A stretch of 32,162 nt of DNA from Candidatus Eiseniibacteriota bacterium (GTDB taxonomy: Bacteria > Eisenbacteria > RBG-16-71-46). Below, piece after piece: positions 17,326-29,479 of this stretch. The stretch's first letter is position 1, and the number at the start of each line of letters is the position of its first letter. A program made the translations under genes and the position numbers. The notes below the pieces were generated by a model. That model worked only from the letters and a program-made list of their open reading frames with translations. It was not told where the DNA came from and made no database searches. Location of the stretch: the NCBI GenBank assembly GCA_016223045.1, contig JACRPT010000007.1:1-32162 (forward strand), given 5' to 3'.

Positions 17326-19575
17326 CTACCGAACCACGACGAAGCGCACCATGGCGTTGCCAGACCGCAGCCGCGCCAGGTAGACGCCCGGCCGACACCC
17401 GGCCCGGGTCCAATACCACGACACGACCTGCCTTCCCGGCGCAACATCCAAGGCGTCCACTCTTCGCCCGCCAATGTCGAAGATCTCGATCGCGTCGCCT
17501 GCCGTTCCAGCCCCGGCGATGACGAACTCCACTGGACCCGTTGTCGGGTTCGTACGCACCGTCAGCAAGCTCGGACCAGTTGGCGCCGTGCTCTCAACAC
17601 CGACCGCGCCGAGCCACGTCACCACGATGGACTGCCCGGCGGCCGAGTAGGCGAGACGGTAGGTGTTCCCGGTCGGTCCGACCGAGGTATCCGCTGCGGC
17701 ATCCGAGGCGAACACGCCGCTCGCATCGTACGCCGAGGCGCTCAACGAGAGCCCGTCGTCGGCATAGACCCGCACGGTGTAGTTGCCATCGAGGGCCGTC
17801 GGAATCTGGAGATCGTACCCGGTGAGCGGGTCGTCCACGTCCCCGCCGTTGTCGTGCTCCGACGACAGGTCTTCGATCGCAGCCTCAGGGATCTCGTAGA
17901 TGGCTTCCCCCGAGCCCGCATCGCGCAACATCCGCCGGCCCAGGGGGTCGATGATCTCCACACGCCGGGCGCCGCTCGCGAGAACCACCAGGCCCGCCGT
18001 GCCGACGGTCACGGCCGCGGCCGAATCGGCGAGCAACGGCCCCGGGCCCCCGACCGGGACGACGTAGCGGGCCATCGTGAAGGTGTTCCGATACTTGCCC
18101 TCGATCAGCTTGGTGTAGTTCCTGTCATCGAAGGGGTCCTTGATGGAATAGGTTCCTCGGGCGCTGCCGTCCGGGCGGAATGAGGACGTCCATCCAGAGG
18201 CCACCACGAAGTGGCCCCCTCTTGCTCCCACATTCAGTTGGACGGGAATCTCCCGAACCAGCAGGCTCTCCACCCGGGCTGCAAGCTGAGGCGAATCGTA
18301 GAGGTCCCCCGAGCGGAGCTGCGGGCTCTGCGTGTACGCGTCCGCGATTCGGGGGATCATCTTCCAATACACCTGTCCGAGATCGCCGATGGAGGGCACC
18401 GTGGCGTTGTGGACCGCGACGCGGACCGCCTGCCCGTTCCGGCCGGCGACGGTCACTCGATAGGTCGCAAGCGGGTTGGTGTACGTGCCGTGTTCGACGA
18501 GAAACTCGTCGTCCACGTTCAACTTCGACTGGCCCGCAGCGGTGTAGCGGATCGCATCACCACTTGGCGAGACGAAGGTGACGACGGCCACGCGGTCCGG
18601 TTCGTAGCCTCGGCTTCGCTGGAGGTGCGCGTTGAGGCTGTCCACCGTGCAGGCGAAACCCGCGTAGGTGTAGCTCATCGCCTGAGACGCGACCTGACAG
18701 GCAGTGCGGTCCGTCCTTCGTCGCGTGCCCACCACCGTGCTGCCGAAGAGGTACCCGCCGTGGTCGCGGCCGGTCACCTGCGATTGCCGCACGACCGGTT
18801 GGTTCAGCGCGTTGCGCACCGCGAAATTCGGCCAGAGCGAAACCCCGAACAGGTCAGAGCCGGCGTAGATGTGCGGAACCCAGGTGCTGCAGAAGTGATC
18901 CAACACCACGCCGTCGATTCGGATGCTGACAGCTCGCTTGCTCCGTTTGCTCTGCGGCAGGAGTTGCTCCTGAACGTCATAGAAGTACGTGCCGTCCTCG
19001 TAGATGTATCCACTGAGGGGATCGGAAGGACGAGTCGTGTACAAGGGTATGTTCACGAAGTTGCAGCTGAAGTCCGAATCCAGGTACTCGCGGACATGAT
19101 TCCCCACGTGAAGCGTGCGGATCGCCGTGTCGCCGTCAGCGTAGGTGACGGTCGCGCGGAGCAGCGGCTTCCCGAAATCGTTGAACGCCCCCGTTCCGTT
19201 GAAGACGATGACGCCCATGGCGAGGAATCCAAGCGAGGTCGCGAACTGCGGCGGAGTGACGGCGTATTCCACGTAGGACTGTGGGTGGCTGCCGTTGACC
19301 TCGAAGTAGACCCCATCGTGTGGCTCGCTGTTGAACAGGGCCACCGTGTCGCTCGATCCTGGAGTTCGGGTGACGAGCAGCGAGTTGCTGACGAGGTAGC
19401 TCGGGTAGCCCGAGACGTTCACGTGATCGACGACATTCACGGCGGCGGTGCGATCCGCATAAAGGTCAAAGGTCCGGAACGCCGCGGCGTCGTTGGTCGG
19501 CGTTCGAGCGGCCGCGGAAGCAAGGAGAGAAATCGCGGCCAGCGCCGTGGCAACCGGCGTGGCCAGGGTCTTCAT
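17326..19575 (-). CDS. Secreted C39-like cysteine peptidase domain protein with FlgD/T9SS-like C-terminal domain
   Basis: Signal peptide; RTACQVASQAMSYTYAGFACTVDSLNAHLQ (Cys region) and GGHFVVASGW...YSIKDPFDD (His/Asp region) fit C39_2; C-terminus VEFVIAGAGTAGDAIEIFDIGGRRVDALDV...CRPGVYLARLRSGNAMVRFVVVR. Confidence 0.65.
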   Translation of the reverse strand: MKTLATPVATALAAISLLASAAARTPTNDAAAFRTFDLYADRTAAVNVVDHVNVSGYPSYLVSNSLLVTRTPGSSDTVALFNSEPHDGVYFEVNGSHPQSYVEYAVTPPQFATSLGFLAMGVIVFNGTGAFNDFGKPLLRATVTYADGDTAIRTLHVGNHVREYLDSDFSCNFVNIPLYTTRPSDPLSGYIYEDGTYFYDVQEQLLPQSKRSKRAVSIRIDGVVLDHFCSTWVPHIYAGSDLFGVSLWPNFAVRNALNQPVVRQSQVTGRDHGGYLFGSTVVGTRRRTDRTACQVASQAMSYTYAGFACTVDSLNAHLQRSRGYEPDRVAVVTFVSPSGDAIRYTAAGQSKLNVDDEFLVEHGTYTNPLATYRVTVAGRNGQAVRVAVHNATVPSIGDLGQVYWKMIPRIADAYTQSPQLRSGDLYDSPQLAARVESLLVREIPVQLNVGARGGHFVVASGWTSSFRPDGSARGTYSIKDPFDDRNYTKLIEGKYRNTFTMARYVVPVGGPGPLLADSAAAVTVGTAGLVVLASGARRVEIIDPLGRRMLRDAGSGEAIYEIPEAAIEDLSSEHDNGGDVDDPLTGYDLQIPTALDGNYTVRVYADDGLSLSASAYDASGVFASDAAADTSVGPTGNTYRLAYSAAGQSIVVTWLGAVGVESTAPTGPSLLTVRTNPTTGPVEFVIAGAGTAGDAIEIFDIGGRRVDALDVAPGRQVVSWYWTRAGCRPGVYLARLRSGNAMVRFVVVR

Positions 19576-19741
19576 GAGAGGATCCTCCAGAAGAAGCAAC
19601 AGGCGCAGGGTTCGCGACCATGAGTAGCTCGTCCCCGGGCGAGCGAGGGGCCTCGCCCGTCCGTGGATGGGACCGCGCCGGAATCATGTGGGGAAAACGC
19701 TAGCACCCGTTGCGTGGTCCGGCAACGGTTCCTTGGGAGCT

Positions 19742-21283
19742 CTACCGCCCGGCCGAGACGAAGACCGGCGTCGGCGTCAGGTCGAGCGCGAACGTGCCGC
19801 CTTGGGCGCGCACGGCCCGTCGCGCGGGCTCGCTCTGCCCCGGCGTGGTGATCAGCAGCTCGGCCTGTGCCATCGCGTCACCCGGCACCTGCAGCTCGAC
19901 GACTGCCGACGGCACCGGGTCGCCCGGGAGCAGCAGGTGGCCGGGCTCCAGCCACGCGATCCACCCGCGCGCGCCGTCCGCGTCGCTCAGCTCGTAGAGC
20001 CGCACGCGAGGATCGTCCGTCGCGATCCGGCGGACCGCTGCGGCGTCCTTGAGGTGCGACCACACCTGTCGCACCGCGTTGAACGAGGGACGCAGCTCCA
20101 CGACCTCGCGCTCGTCGCGCAGCGGGCGCACCTTCACCTCGACCATCCCGCCCCACGCCGAGTTGCCGGCGGCCGCGTGGAACAGCCTGGCCTTGAGGAT
20201 CTCGAGGTCCTCCATGAACGAGGTGTCGAGGAGCCGCGCGCCCTGCTCGGCGGCGACCACCACCTTCTTGGCCATGTCCTCGGCGACGAACGCGTGCACC
20301 CAGCGCACGGTCGCCGGGTCGCCGTCGAGCAGGCGGCGGAAGTACGCGGCGAGCCGCAGCCGGTCCGCCTCGGTCGCGGGCGGCACGACCACGCCGCGCT
20401 TCCCGGGTGGACCGGCGACCACCGTGGCCGGGCCCCAGGCGATGAACGGCGAGGGCGAGGTGTCGGAGATGACGAGGGGCTTCTGGTAGTGGCGCCGCGC
20501 CGTCTCCCAGCGCAGCCAGCGCGCCAGGTCCTCGATCTCGTACGGATCGCCGAGCGCGTGCACGTTGAGCGCGTCGAACAGCTCGGGATGGTCGAGCACC
20601 GCGCGCAGGCTCGACAACGGGTGGAAGAGGATGCGCCGGTCGCCGCGGGCGTAGGCGGGCTCGACGGCTTCGGGTGCGGGGTGGTCGCGGAACACGGTCG
20701 TGGTGAGGAACGCGGCGTGCAGCACCTGCGCATCCGGGTTCGCCGCCTTCGCCGCGCCGTGCGCGAGCGCGAGCATGCGCAGGTAGTCCTCGACCGGCTC
20801 GGGCTCGTAGCTCGAGAACTCGACGCCGACCTCGAACCAGCGCACCGGCGCCTTCAGGCCCGGCATATCGTCGCGGCCGTCGCCGTCGTAGCGCTCGACG
20901 ATGGCGCCGACCCACGCGGCGTAGCGCGCCTCGTGCTGCGGTCTGGGCGCGAGGTTCGCGCGCGCGTCCTTCACGCCCCACGCGCAGTTCGACTTGAGGC
21001 CCAGCACGATCTCGCTGAAGCCGGCCTGCTGATACTCGCGCACCAGCCGGTCGAGCACGCGGAAGTCCACGGGCCGGTCCGGGCCCGCCTGCATCTTGCC
21101 CCACGTGAACTGGTCGGGCAGCGGCTTGACCGCGGGCACGCCGAGCGGCGCGAAGCCGCGCGCCTCGCCGGGCAGTGCGTACTCGATGCCGACCAGGATG
21201 GGCGGTGGCGCATCCGCGGCTCGGGTGGGCGCCGCGATGAGGCAGGCGGCCAGGAGCACGGGTGCGACGAGCGGCCGACGCAT
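19742..21283 (-). CDS. Secreted glycoside-hydrolase-like protein
   Basis: Signal peptide MRRPLVAPVLLAACLIAAPTRA; barrel-like WFEVGVEFSSYEP, DALNVHALGDPYEIEDLARWLR, KPLVISDTSPSPF. Confidence 0.6.
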   Translation of the reverse strand: MRRPLVAPVLLAACLIAAPTRAADAPPPILVGIEYALPGEARGFAPLGVPAVKPLPDQFTWGKMQAGPDRPVDFRVLDRLVREYQQAGFSEIVLGLKSNCAWGVKDARANLAPRPQHEARYAAWVGAIVERYDGDGRDDMPGLKAPVRWFEVGVEFSSYEPEPVEDYLRMLALAHGAAKAANPDAQVLHAAFLTTTVFRDHPAPEAVEPAYARGDRRILFHPLSSLRAVLDHPELFDALNVHALGDPYEIEDLARWLRWETARRHYQKPLVISDTSPSPFIAWGPATVVAGPPGKRGVVVPPATEADRLRLAAYFRRLLDGDPATVRWVHAFVAEDMAKKVVVAAEQGARLLDTSFMEDLEILKARLFHAAAGNSAWGGMVEVKVRPLRDEREVVELRPSFNAVRQVWSHLKDAAAVRRIATDDPRVRLYELSDADGARGWIAWLEPGHLLLPGDPVPSAVVELQVPGDAMAQAELLITTPGQSEPARRAVRAQGGTFALDLTPTPVFVSAGR

Positions 21284-21433
21284 GGCGCGAGCAGAGCACG
21301 CGCGCCCGCAGGCCGCAAGCGGACATCGGTGCCGCGGGAGCGCCGCCGGGGTGGCACCGTGCATCCGACGAGGGCGGACCCGCGCTAAGGGAACTGCGCG
21401 GGTCCGAGCGTGGCGTCGCGCGGGCGGCGGCTA

Positions 21434-21904
21434 TCACCCCACGCGCGGTGGCGTGCCGGAGCCGATGTCGTGGCGCTTCGGCTTCACCAGCCACGCGCTC
21501 AGCAGCAGCGCGATGCCGATCGAGCCCGGGATGAGCCCCACGGCCCAGACGTTGTGATCCCCGTCGGCCACCAGGTAGAGGAAGATGGCGAGCGAGATGC
21601 CCACGGCCAGCGTCACCAGCCCGCCGATCATCAGGCCCTGCGCGTGGCGGTCGGGGCTCGACTGGCCCAGGCCCAGGTCGCCCAGCGCGCGCAGGGTGGC
21701 CGCTTCGGGGGTGGGGATGTCCGGCAGCTTCGACGGGTCCACGCCGCGCTCGATGGCGGCGAGACGCTCGCGGTGGGCCAGCTCCAGCAGGCGCTGCTGG
21801 CCGAGGGTCTTGACGATGCCCGCGGTGATGCCGCCCACGATGGCGATGATGGGGATGGCGAAGACGATCAGGGGGACGAACACGTCGGAATCGAAGTGGA
21901 ACAT
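21434..21904 (-). CDS. DUF6249-like membrane protein
   Basis: TM segments around a HRERLAAIERGVDPSKLP helix; GLMIGGLVTLAVGISLAIFLYL. Confidence 0.65.
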   Translation of the reverse strand: MFHFDSDVFVPLIVFAIPIIAIVGGITAGIVKTLGQQRLLELAHRERLAAIERGVDPSKLPDIPTPEAATLRALGDLGLGQSSPDRHAQGLMIGGLVTLAVGISLAIFLYLVADGDHNVWAVGLIPGSIGIALLLSAWLVKPKRHDIGSGTPPRVG

Positions 21905-22081
21905 GGGACAGGCGCCTCCTCTTCTTCTGGTCTAACATGGCCGCGGCTGGCCGGCCGCGCTCTCCTGTGTTCACCGCCTTGGACCGGCGCGGCCGCCCGG
22001 CAGGTTTCAGGAAGATCCATTCAGAGCGGGGGCCCGAGGATCTTGAAACCCGATGCGACCTCCGACCGGTCCAAGGGGGCG

Positions 22082-22756
22082 ATGGAGCCCCTGGCTCGCG
22101 GCGCGCCCGCTTCGGCTGGAGCGCCCCGGGCGCAGGACGTGGTGGCACGCGCCGGGGCACGGGCCGGGACGACGGGCCCGCCGGACCCGCCTTCGGCCGG
22201 CGCCCCCGAGCGGGTCGAGGCGCCGTCTGAAGGCGGATCCGGATTCGGGGCCGAGTTCGAGTGCACGCCGGGTGGGGTGGAAGCCGCGGCGGAGCGGGCG
22301 CTCGTTACGCGCGCGAGCCGCGGGGATCAGGGCGCGTTCCGCGCGCTCGTGGAGCGGCACCAGGCGCGGGCGTACGGGCTGGCGCTGCGCATCACGCGCT
22401 CGGCGCCCGACGCCGAGGAGGTGGCGCAGGACGCGTTCGTGCGCGCGTGGCTCGCCCTGCCGCGCTTCCGCGGTGAGTCGAGCTTCGCGACCTGGCTCTA
22501 CCGTATCGTGGCGCGCCGCGCCCTCGATCGCGCGGCCGTGCTCCGGGCGCGGCGCGGGCGCGAGGCGGACGTGGATGAGGCGGACGCGCTGCCCGCGGGC
22601 GGCGCGCTTGCGCGGGACCTCGAATCGGAGGTGCGCGCGCGGCGCCTCGAGCGGATGGTGATGACGCTGGCGATGCCGGAGAACACGGTGAAGACGCACC
22701 TCTCCCGCGCGCGCGCTGCGCTGCGCAAGGCGTGGCTGCGCGAGGAGGACGCCTGA
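22082..22756 (+). CDS. ECF-type RNA polymerase sigma factor with apparent internal deletion in region 4
   Basis: Region 2 RDQGAFRALVERHQARAYGLALRITRSAPDAEEVAQDAFVRAWLALPRFRGESSFATWLYRIVARRALD; region 4 reads only RLERMVMTLAMPENTVKTHLSRARAALRKAW. Confidence 0.8.
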   Translation: MEPLARGAPASAGAPRAQDVVARAGARAGTTGPPDPPSAGAPERVEAPSEGGSGFGAEFECTPGGVEAAAERALVTRASRGDQGAFRALVERHQARAYGLALRITRSAPDAEEVAQDAFVRAWLALPRFRGESSFATWLYRIVARRALDRAAVLRARRGREADVDEADALPAGGALARDLESEVRARRLERMVMTLAMPENTVKTHLSRARAALRKAWLREEDA

Positions 22757-23325
22757 TGGACTGCGCGTCGTTCGAGCGCTGGCTCGATGAGGGGAGCCCG
22801 GGGGCTCGCGCGCGCGAGGCGCAGGCGCACGCCGGCGCTTGCCCGCGCTGCGCTGCCGCGCACGCCGTGGCGCTCGAGCTGGATGCCCTGCTCGCGGCGC
22901 CGCCCGCGGCGCCTGCGGGCTTGGCCGACCGCGTGATGGCGCGCATCGAGCGCGCGCGCGAGGCGCGGGCGCGCGTTCCCGCCATCGCCGCCGCCGGGGC
23001 ACTCCCGTGGTGGGTGCGCGTGGCGGCCGAGCCCGCGGCGGCGCTGGCGCTCGTACTGGCCGGGCTGCTGCTGTGGACGCACGACCTCGCGGTCGCGCTC
23101 TCCGCCGGGGCGCTCGCCGGCGCCTCGCGCTGGCTCGCGGGTGTGGCGTCCGGGCTGGGGGATTCGATCGCGGCCGGAGGACTCCCGGCCGTGCCGCACG
23201 TGTGGACCGAGCCGGTCGTGGTGCTCGGGCTCGCGGTGGCGCTCGCGCCCGCGCTGGCCTGGGCCGGGCTCGGGCTCTATCGCTGGAGCGAAGCGCTCGC
23301 ACAGCCGCGCGCCCGCCGCGCGTGA
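22756..23325 (+). CDS. Putative anti-sigma factor, zinc-finger-like
   Basis: Overlaps the sigma stop (TGATG); HAGACPRCAAAH (HxxxCxxC) and TM helices. Confidence 0.7.
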   Translation: MDCASFERWLDEGSPGARAREAQAHAGACPRCAAAHAVALELDALLAAPPAAPAGLADRVMARIERAREARARVPAIAAAGALPWWVRVAAEPAAALALVLAGLLLWTHDLAVALSAGALAGASRWLAGVASGLGDSIAAGGLPAVPHVWTEPVVVLGLAVALAPALAWAGLGLYRWSEALAQPRARRA

Positions 23326-23441
23326 GCCCGGCCGCAGCGGCCGCGCGAGCCGTGGCCCCGCGTCCGGCCGCTCCCGTCCGCTGGCCGCGCACCCGCCGCG
23401 CGTGAGCCCGGCCGCGGCGACCGCGCGAGCCGTCGCCCCGC
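23312..23441. repeat. Imperfect direct repeat of about 50 bp, period 80 bp
   Basis: CCCGCCGCGCGTGAGCCCGGCCGC(a/g)GCG(g/a)CCGCGCGAGCCGT(g/c)GCCCCGC at 23312 and 23392; 47/50 by eye. Confidence 0.75.
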
Positions 23442-23529
23442 CCGCGTTCGGCGGAGATGCGACCGCGCCCGGGGCCGTGATGACCCTTCCGTGACACCGC
23501 GGGCCGAGCCGCTCTGATAACCTCCGCCG

Positions 23530-25787
<2,258 letters not shown>

Positions 25788-25794
<7 letters not shown>

Positions 25795-25901
25795 CAGGGA
25801 GCGGAGGGAGCGAGGGCATGAGGAGAGCGGGAGGCGCGGCCGTGGCGATGATGCGGAGCGGAGGGAGCGCAGGCATGGGAAAGGCGGGAAGCGCGGCGCT
25901 G
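25788..25901 (+). repeat. Tandem duplication of the dsbD start region, period 57 bp
   Basis: gcgatgacagggagcggagggagcgagggcatgaggagagcggg / gcgatgatgcggagcggagggagcgcaggcatgggaaaggcggg. Confidence 0.7.
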
Positions 25902-27824
25902 GCCGCGGCGCTGGCGCTGGCATGGGCCCTGCCCGCGCGTGCTCAACTCGGAGGCGGGGCCGCGGTGCCGATCCCGAAGGCCGAGACGCTGGTGCGCGCG
26001 AGCGCGACGCCCGTGACCATCACCGCGGGCGGGCGCGCCGGGGCGAGCGTCACGCTCGCCATCCAGCCGGGCTGGCACATCAACGCGAGTCCGCCCTCGC
26101 CCGACTACATGATCCCGACCACCGTCGAGCTGAAGGGTGCGGAAGGGCTCACCGCCGGCAGGCCGGCCTACCCGGCGGGTACGCCGATGAAGGTGGGCTT
26201 CGACGAGAGCCCGATCTCGGTCTACAGCGGCCAGGCGGTGGTGAAGCTGGTGCTCGCCGCCGCGCCCGGGGCGCCGAACGGCACCCACGTCCTGAAGGGC
26301 AAGGTGCGCTTCCAGGCCTGCAACGACCAGGTGTGCCTGGCCCCCGCGGGCGTGCCCTTCGAGATCGCGGCCACGGTGTCGGGCGGTACGAGCGCGGCGC
26401 CTCCGCAGGCGGGCGCTGCCGCGCCCGGCGCCGCGCGCGCCCCACCGCCGCAGCGCGCGCCCGGGGCGACGCCCGCTCCCGGCGCGGAGTCCATTCCGGC
26501 GACGACGCCCGCGCCCGCGACGCTCCAGTCGCCCGCGCCGGGCGTGACGCAGGTGCCGGGCTCCGCGCCCGCTTCCGGCGGCGCCAGCATCCTCGACAAC
26601 CCGATCGCGCGCGCGCTCGACCGCGGCGGCTGGGCCGCGTTCCTGACGCTCTTCCTGGTCGGCCTGGCGCTCAATCTCACGCCCTGCGTCTATCCGATGC
26701 TCGGCGTCACCGTCTCGATCTTCGGCGCGCGCCGCGCCGCGCCGCCGCTCCAGGTGTTCGCCTTCGCCGTGCTCTACGTGCTCGGGATGGCGGTGATGTA
26801 CAGCGCGCTCGGGCTGGTCGCCGCCTTGACCGGCGGGCTGTTCGGCGGCTTCCTTGCGAACCCCCTCGTGCTGGCCGCCATCGGACTGCTGATGCTGGCG
26901 CTCGCGCTCTCGATGTTCGGGCTCTACGAGTTCCAGATCCCGCCGCAGTTGCTCTCGAAGCTCGGCGGCGCCGGCGCCACCAGCGCCGCCGGCGTGTTCT
27001 TCTCGGGACTGGTGGTCGGCATCTTCGCCGCGCCCTGCATCGGGCCGCCGGTGGTGGCGCTGCTCGCCATCGTCGGCGCGAAGGGTGACCCGTGGTTCGG
27101 CTTCACCACCCTGTTCACGCTCGCGCTCGGCCTGGGCGCGCCGTACCTGGTGCTCGGCACGTTCTCCAACCTGCTCCAGAACCTGCCGCGCTCGGGCGAA
27201 TGGATGGTGTGGGTGAAGAAGGTGTTCGGCGTGATCCTGGTTGCGGTGGGCGCCTTCTACCTGCTGCTCGCGCTGGCGCCGAAGTGGGCGGGCTGGGTGG
27301 TGCCGGCGGCGCTGGTGCTGGGCGGGCTCTACCTCGGCTTCGTCGAAAGAAGCGCGAGCGCCCGCCGCGGCTTCCGCGCGCTCAAGCGGGCGACCGGCCT
27401 CGCCGCGCTCGCCGCGGGCGTGTTCATCATCGTCACCACGCCCGCGCGCGGCATCGCGTTCCGCGGCTTCGCGCCCGCCGATCTCGAGGCCGCGCTCAGG
27501 GGCGGCAGGATCGCGATGCTCGACTTCTCCGCCGACTGGTGCGTGCCGTGCCACGAGCTCGACCGCCGGACCTTCACCGACCGCCGCGTCATCGCGCGCG
27601 CGCGCGACTTCGAGACGTTCAAGGTGGACCTCACGCACTACGACTCCCCGGACGCCGAGCGCTGGCGCCGGCAGTATCGCATCTCGGGTGTGCCCACAAT
27701 CGTGTTCCTCGCCCCGGACGGCAGCGAGGTGCGCGCCGCGCGCGTCGAGGGCTTCCTGCCGCCCGCGCGCTTCCTCGAGAAGATGGAGCTGGCCGCCGCC
27801 GCGGGCGAGCGCGCGGCGGAGTAG
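25791..27824 (+). CDS. dsbD: Thiol:disulfide interchange protein DsbD
   Basis: Overlaps the upstream stop (ATGA). nDsb[14 protein letters not shown] domain [10 protein letters not shown] and [15 protein letters not shown]-terminal thioredoxin [14 protein letters not shown]. Confidence 0.92.
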
Positions 27825-27891
27825 CGGGAAGCGACGGGACGGGCCGGCGCCCCCGCGGCGCCGGCCCCCGGTCGTCCGCTGCGGCAGCGGC

Positions 27892-28311
27892 CTACATCAT
27901 CGTGGCGATGGAGATCTCCTTCCACTGGCCGTCAGCGCCCTTCACCTCGACCTTGTCGGGACGCAGCGAGCCCTGGTACACCTTCGCGCCGGTCACGCGC
28001 GCCTCCTTAGCCATGTGGTCGGCGAACGCGCCCGACGGCGCCACCAGCACGATCACCTGCCCGTTCGCGGTCCGCAGCCCGACCGGCAGCCCCATCTTCG
28101 CGCACGCCGCGGCGCACGACGGCACCCTGCCCTTCGGCGTGTCGTGGTCGCCGCCGACGTTCGCAGGATTCATCGAGTAGCACTTGGTGTCCACAAGCAC
28201 GCCGGTCACCGTGACCGCCTTCTCCTTCGGCATCGCCATCTGCGCATACCCGGCGGCCGCGACGAACAGGCCCGCTGCCACCAGCACCCACACTCCAGCG
28301 GTACGACGCAT
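27892..28311 (-). CDS. Conserved secreted hypothetical protein
   Basis: Signal peptide; TGVLVDTKCYSMNPANVGGDHDTPKGRVPSCAAACAKMGLPVGL. Confidence 0.7.
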   Translation of the reverse strand: MRRTAGVWVLVAAGLFVAAAGYAQMAMPKEKAVTVTGVLVDTKCYSMNPANVGGDHDTPKGRVPSCAAACAKMGLPVGLRTANGQVIVLVAPSGAFADHMAKEARVTGAKVYQGSLRPDKVEVKGADGQWKEISIATMM

Positions 28312-28448
28312 CAAGATCTCCTTTTCGGCCTGCGAGGGAATCCGCCAGCCCGCGCGGTGGCCGGATCCCGCGCGGTCGTTCAGCAGATGAGACTCGGAGG
28401 GGGCCGGGGCGTTACACTGCGGCGGTTCGCCGGACGGAAGGAGGCCCG

Positions 28449-29123
28449 TTGGGGCGGGAAACGGTCGGGGACGACGCGGAGCTGCTCGCGCGCCTGCGTG
28501 CACGCGACGAGGCGGCGTTCGCCGAGCTGCTCGGGCGGCTGCACTCCGGGCTGCTGGCCGCGGCGCGCGCGATCGTGCCGACGGCGGAGATCGCGCAGGA
28601 GGCGGTGCAGGACACCTGGCTCTCGGTGGTGCGCAACCTCGACGGTTTCGAGGGCCGTTCCTCGCTCAGCACCTGGATCTACACCATCCTCATCAATCGC
28701 GCCCGCACGCTGGCCGCTCGCGAGCGGCGCACGGCATCGTCCGCCGCCTACGCAGCGACACCCGCGGGCGACGGGGACGGCGAGGATGACGAGCCCGGCC
28801 TGGGCGCAGCGGGCCGCTGGGAACAGCCGCCCGCGCCCTGGGGGCTCGATGACCCGGCTGCGGCGATGGCGAGCCGGGAGACCCTCGAGGTGGTGGAGCG
28901 GGCGCTCGCGACGCTGCCGGAGGCCCAGCGCCTCGCCGTGGTCCTCCGGGACGTGGAGGGACTTCCCGCCGGGGACGCGTGTAACATCCTCGCCGTGTCC
29001 GAGTCGAATCTACGGGTGCTGCTGCACCGCGGGCGGCAGAAGGTGCGCCGGGCCCTCGACCAGTACATGAAGGAGGGCACGCGTCCCTCGCGCCCGCCTC
29101 CTGCAGGAAAGGCGCGACGATGA
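28449..29123 (+). CDS. ECF-type RNA polymerase sigma factor
   Basis: TTG start; region 2 DEAAFAELLGRLHSGLLAAARAIVPTAEIAQEAVQDTWLSVVRNLDGFEGRSSLSTWIYTILINRA; region 4 VVERALATLPEAQRLAVVLRDVEGLPAGDACNILAVSESNLRVLLHRGRQKVR. Confidence 0.9.
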   Translation: MGRETVGDDAELLARLRARDEAAFAELLGRLHSGLLAAARAIVPTAEIAQEAVQDTWLSVVRNLDGFEGRSSLSTWIYTILINRARTLAARERRTASSAAYAATPAGDGDGEDDEPGLGAAGRWEQPPAPWGLDDPAAAMASRETLEVVERALATLPEAQRLAVVLRDVEGLPAGDACNILAVSESNLRVLLHRGRQKVRRALDQYMKEGTRPSRPPPAGKARR

Positions 29124-29371
29124 TCGGGATGCTCAGGTGCCGGGAGGTCGTGAGCCTGGCGGGCGACTACATCGAGCGCCGGCTGCGGCTGCGCCGGCGG
29201 CTCGCCGTGCTGCTGCACCTCGCGATGTGCCGCGGCTGCCGCGCCTACATCGAGCAGCTGCGGCTCACGCTGCTCGCGCTCGCGTCGCGCCCACGCACCG
29301 CTCCCGCAGCGGACGAGCGCGACGCGCTGCTGCGCGCGTTCCGCGAAGGCCCGGGCAGGCCGGGCGTCTGA
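29120..29371 (+). CDS. Small anti-sigma factor (zf-HC2-like)
   Basis: Overlaps the sigma stop (ATGA); LHLAMCRGCRAYIEQL (HxxxCxxC). Confidence 0.75.
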   Translation: MIGMLRCREVVSLAGDYIERRLRLRRRLAVLLHLAMCRGCRAYIEQLRLTLLALASRPRTAPAADERDALLRAFREGPGRPGV

Positions 29372-29479
29372 GCCCGTGCCGCCCGGGGCACCGGCGGCGG
29401 ATGATCCACTCGGTGGCGCAGTCGCAGGACCACGCGTCCTGCGAGCGGTGCGGCCCGGGCATCGCGCCCTGCGCGACGG

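Noticed and set aside
19636-19659. CGGGCGAG...CTCGCCCG hairpin between two minus-strand genes as a terminator
   Set aside because: Good stem but no U-tract on the minus strand; could be chance in GC-rich DNA.
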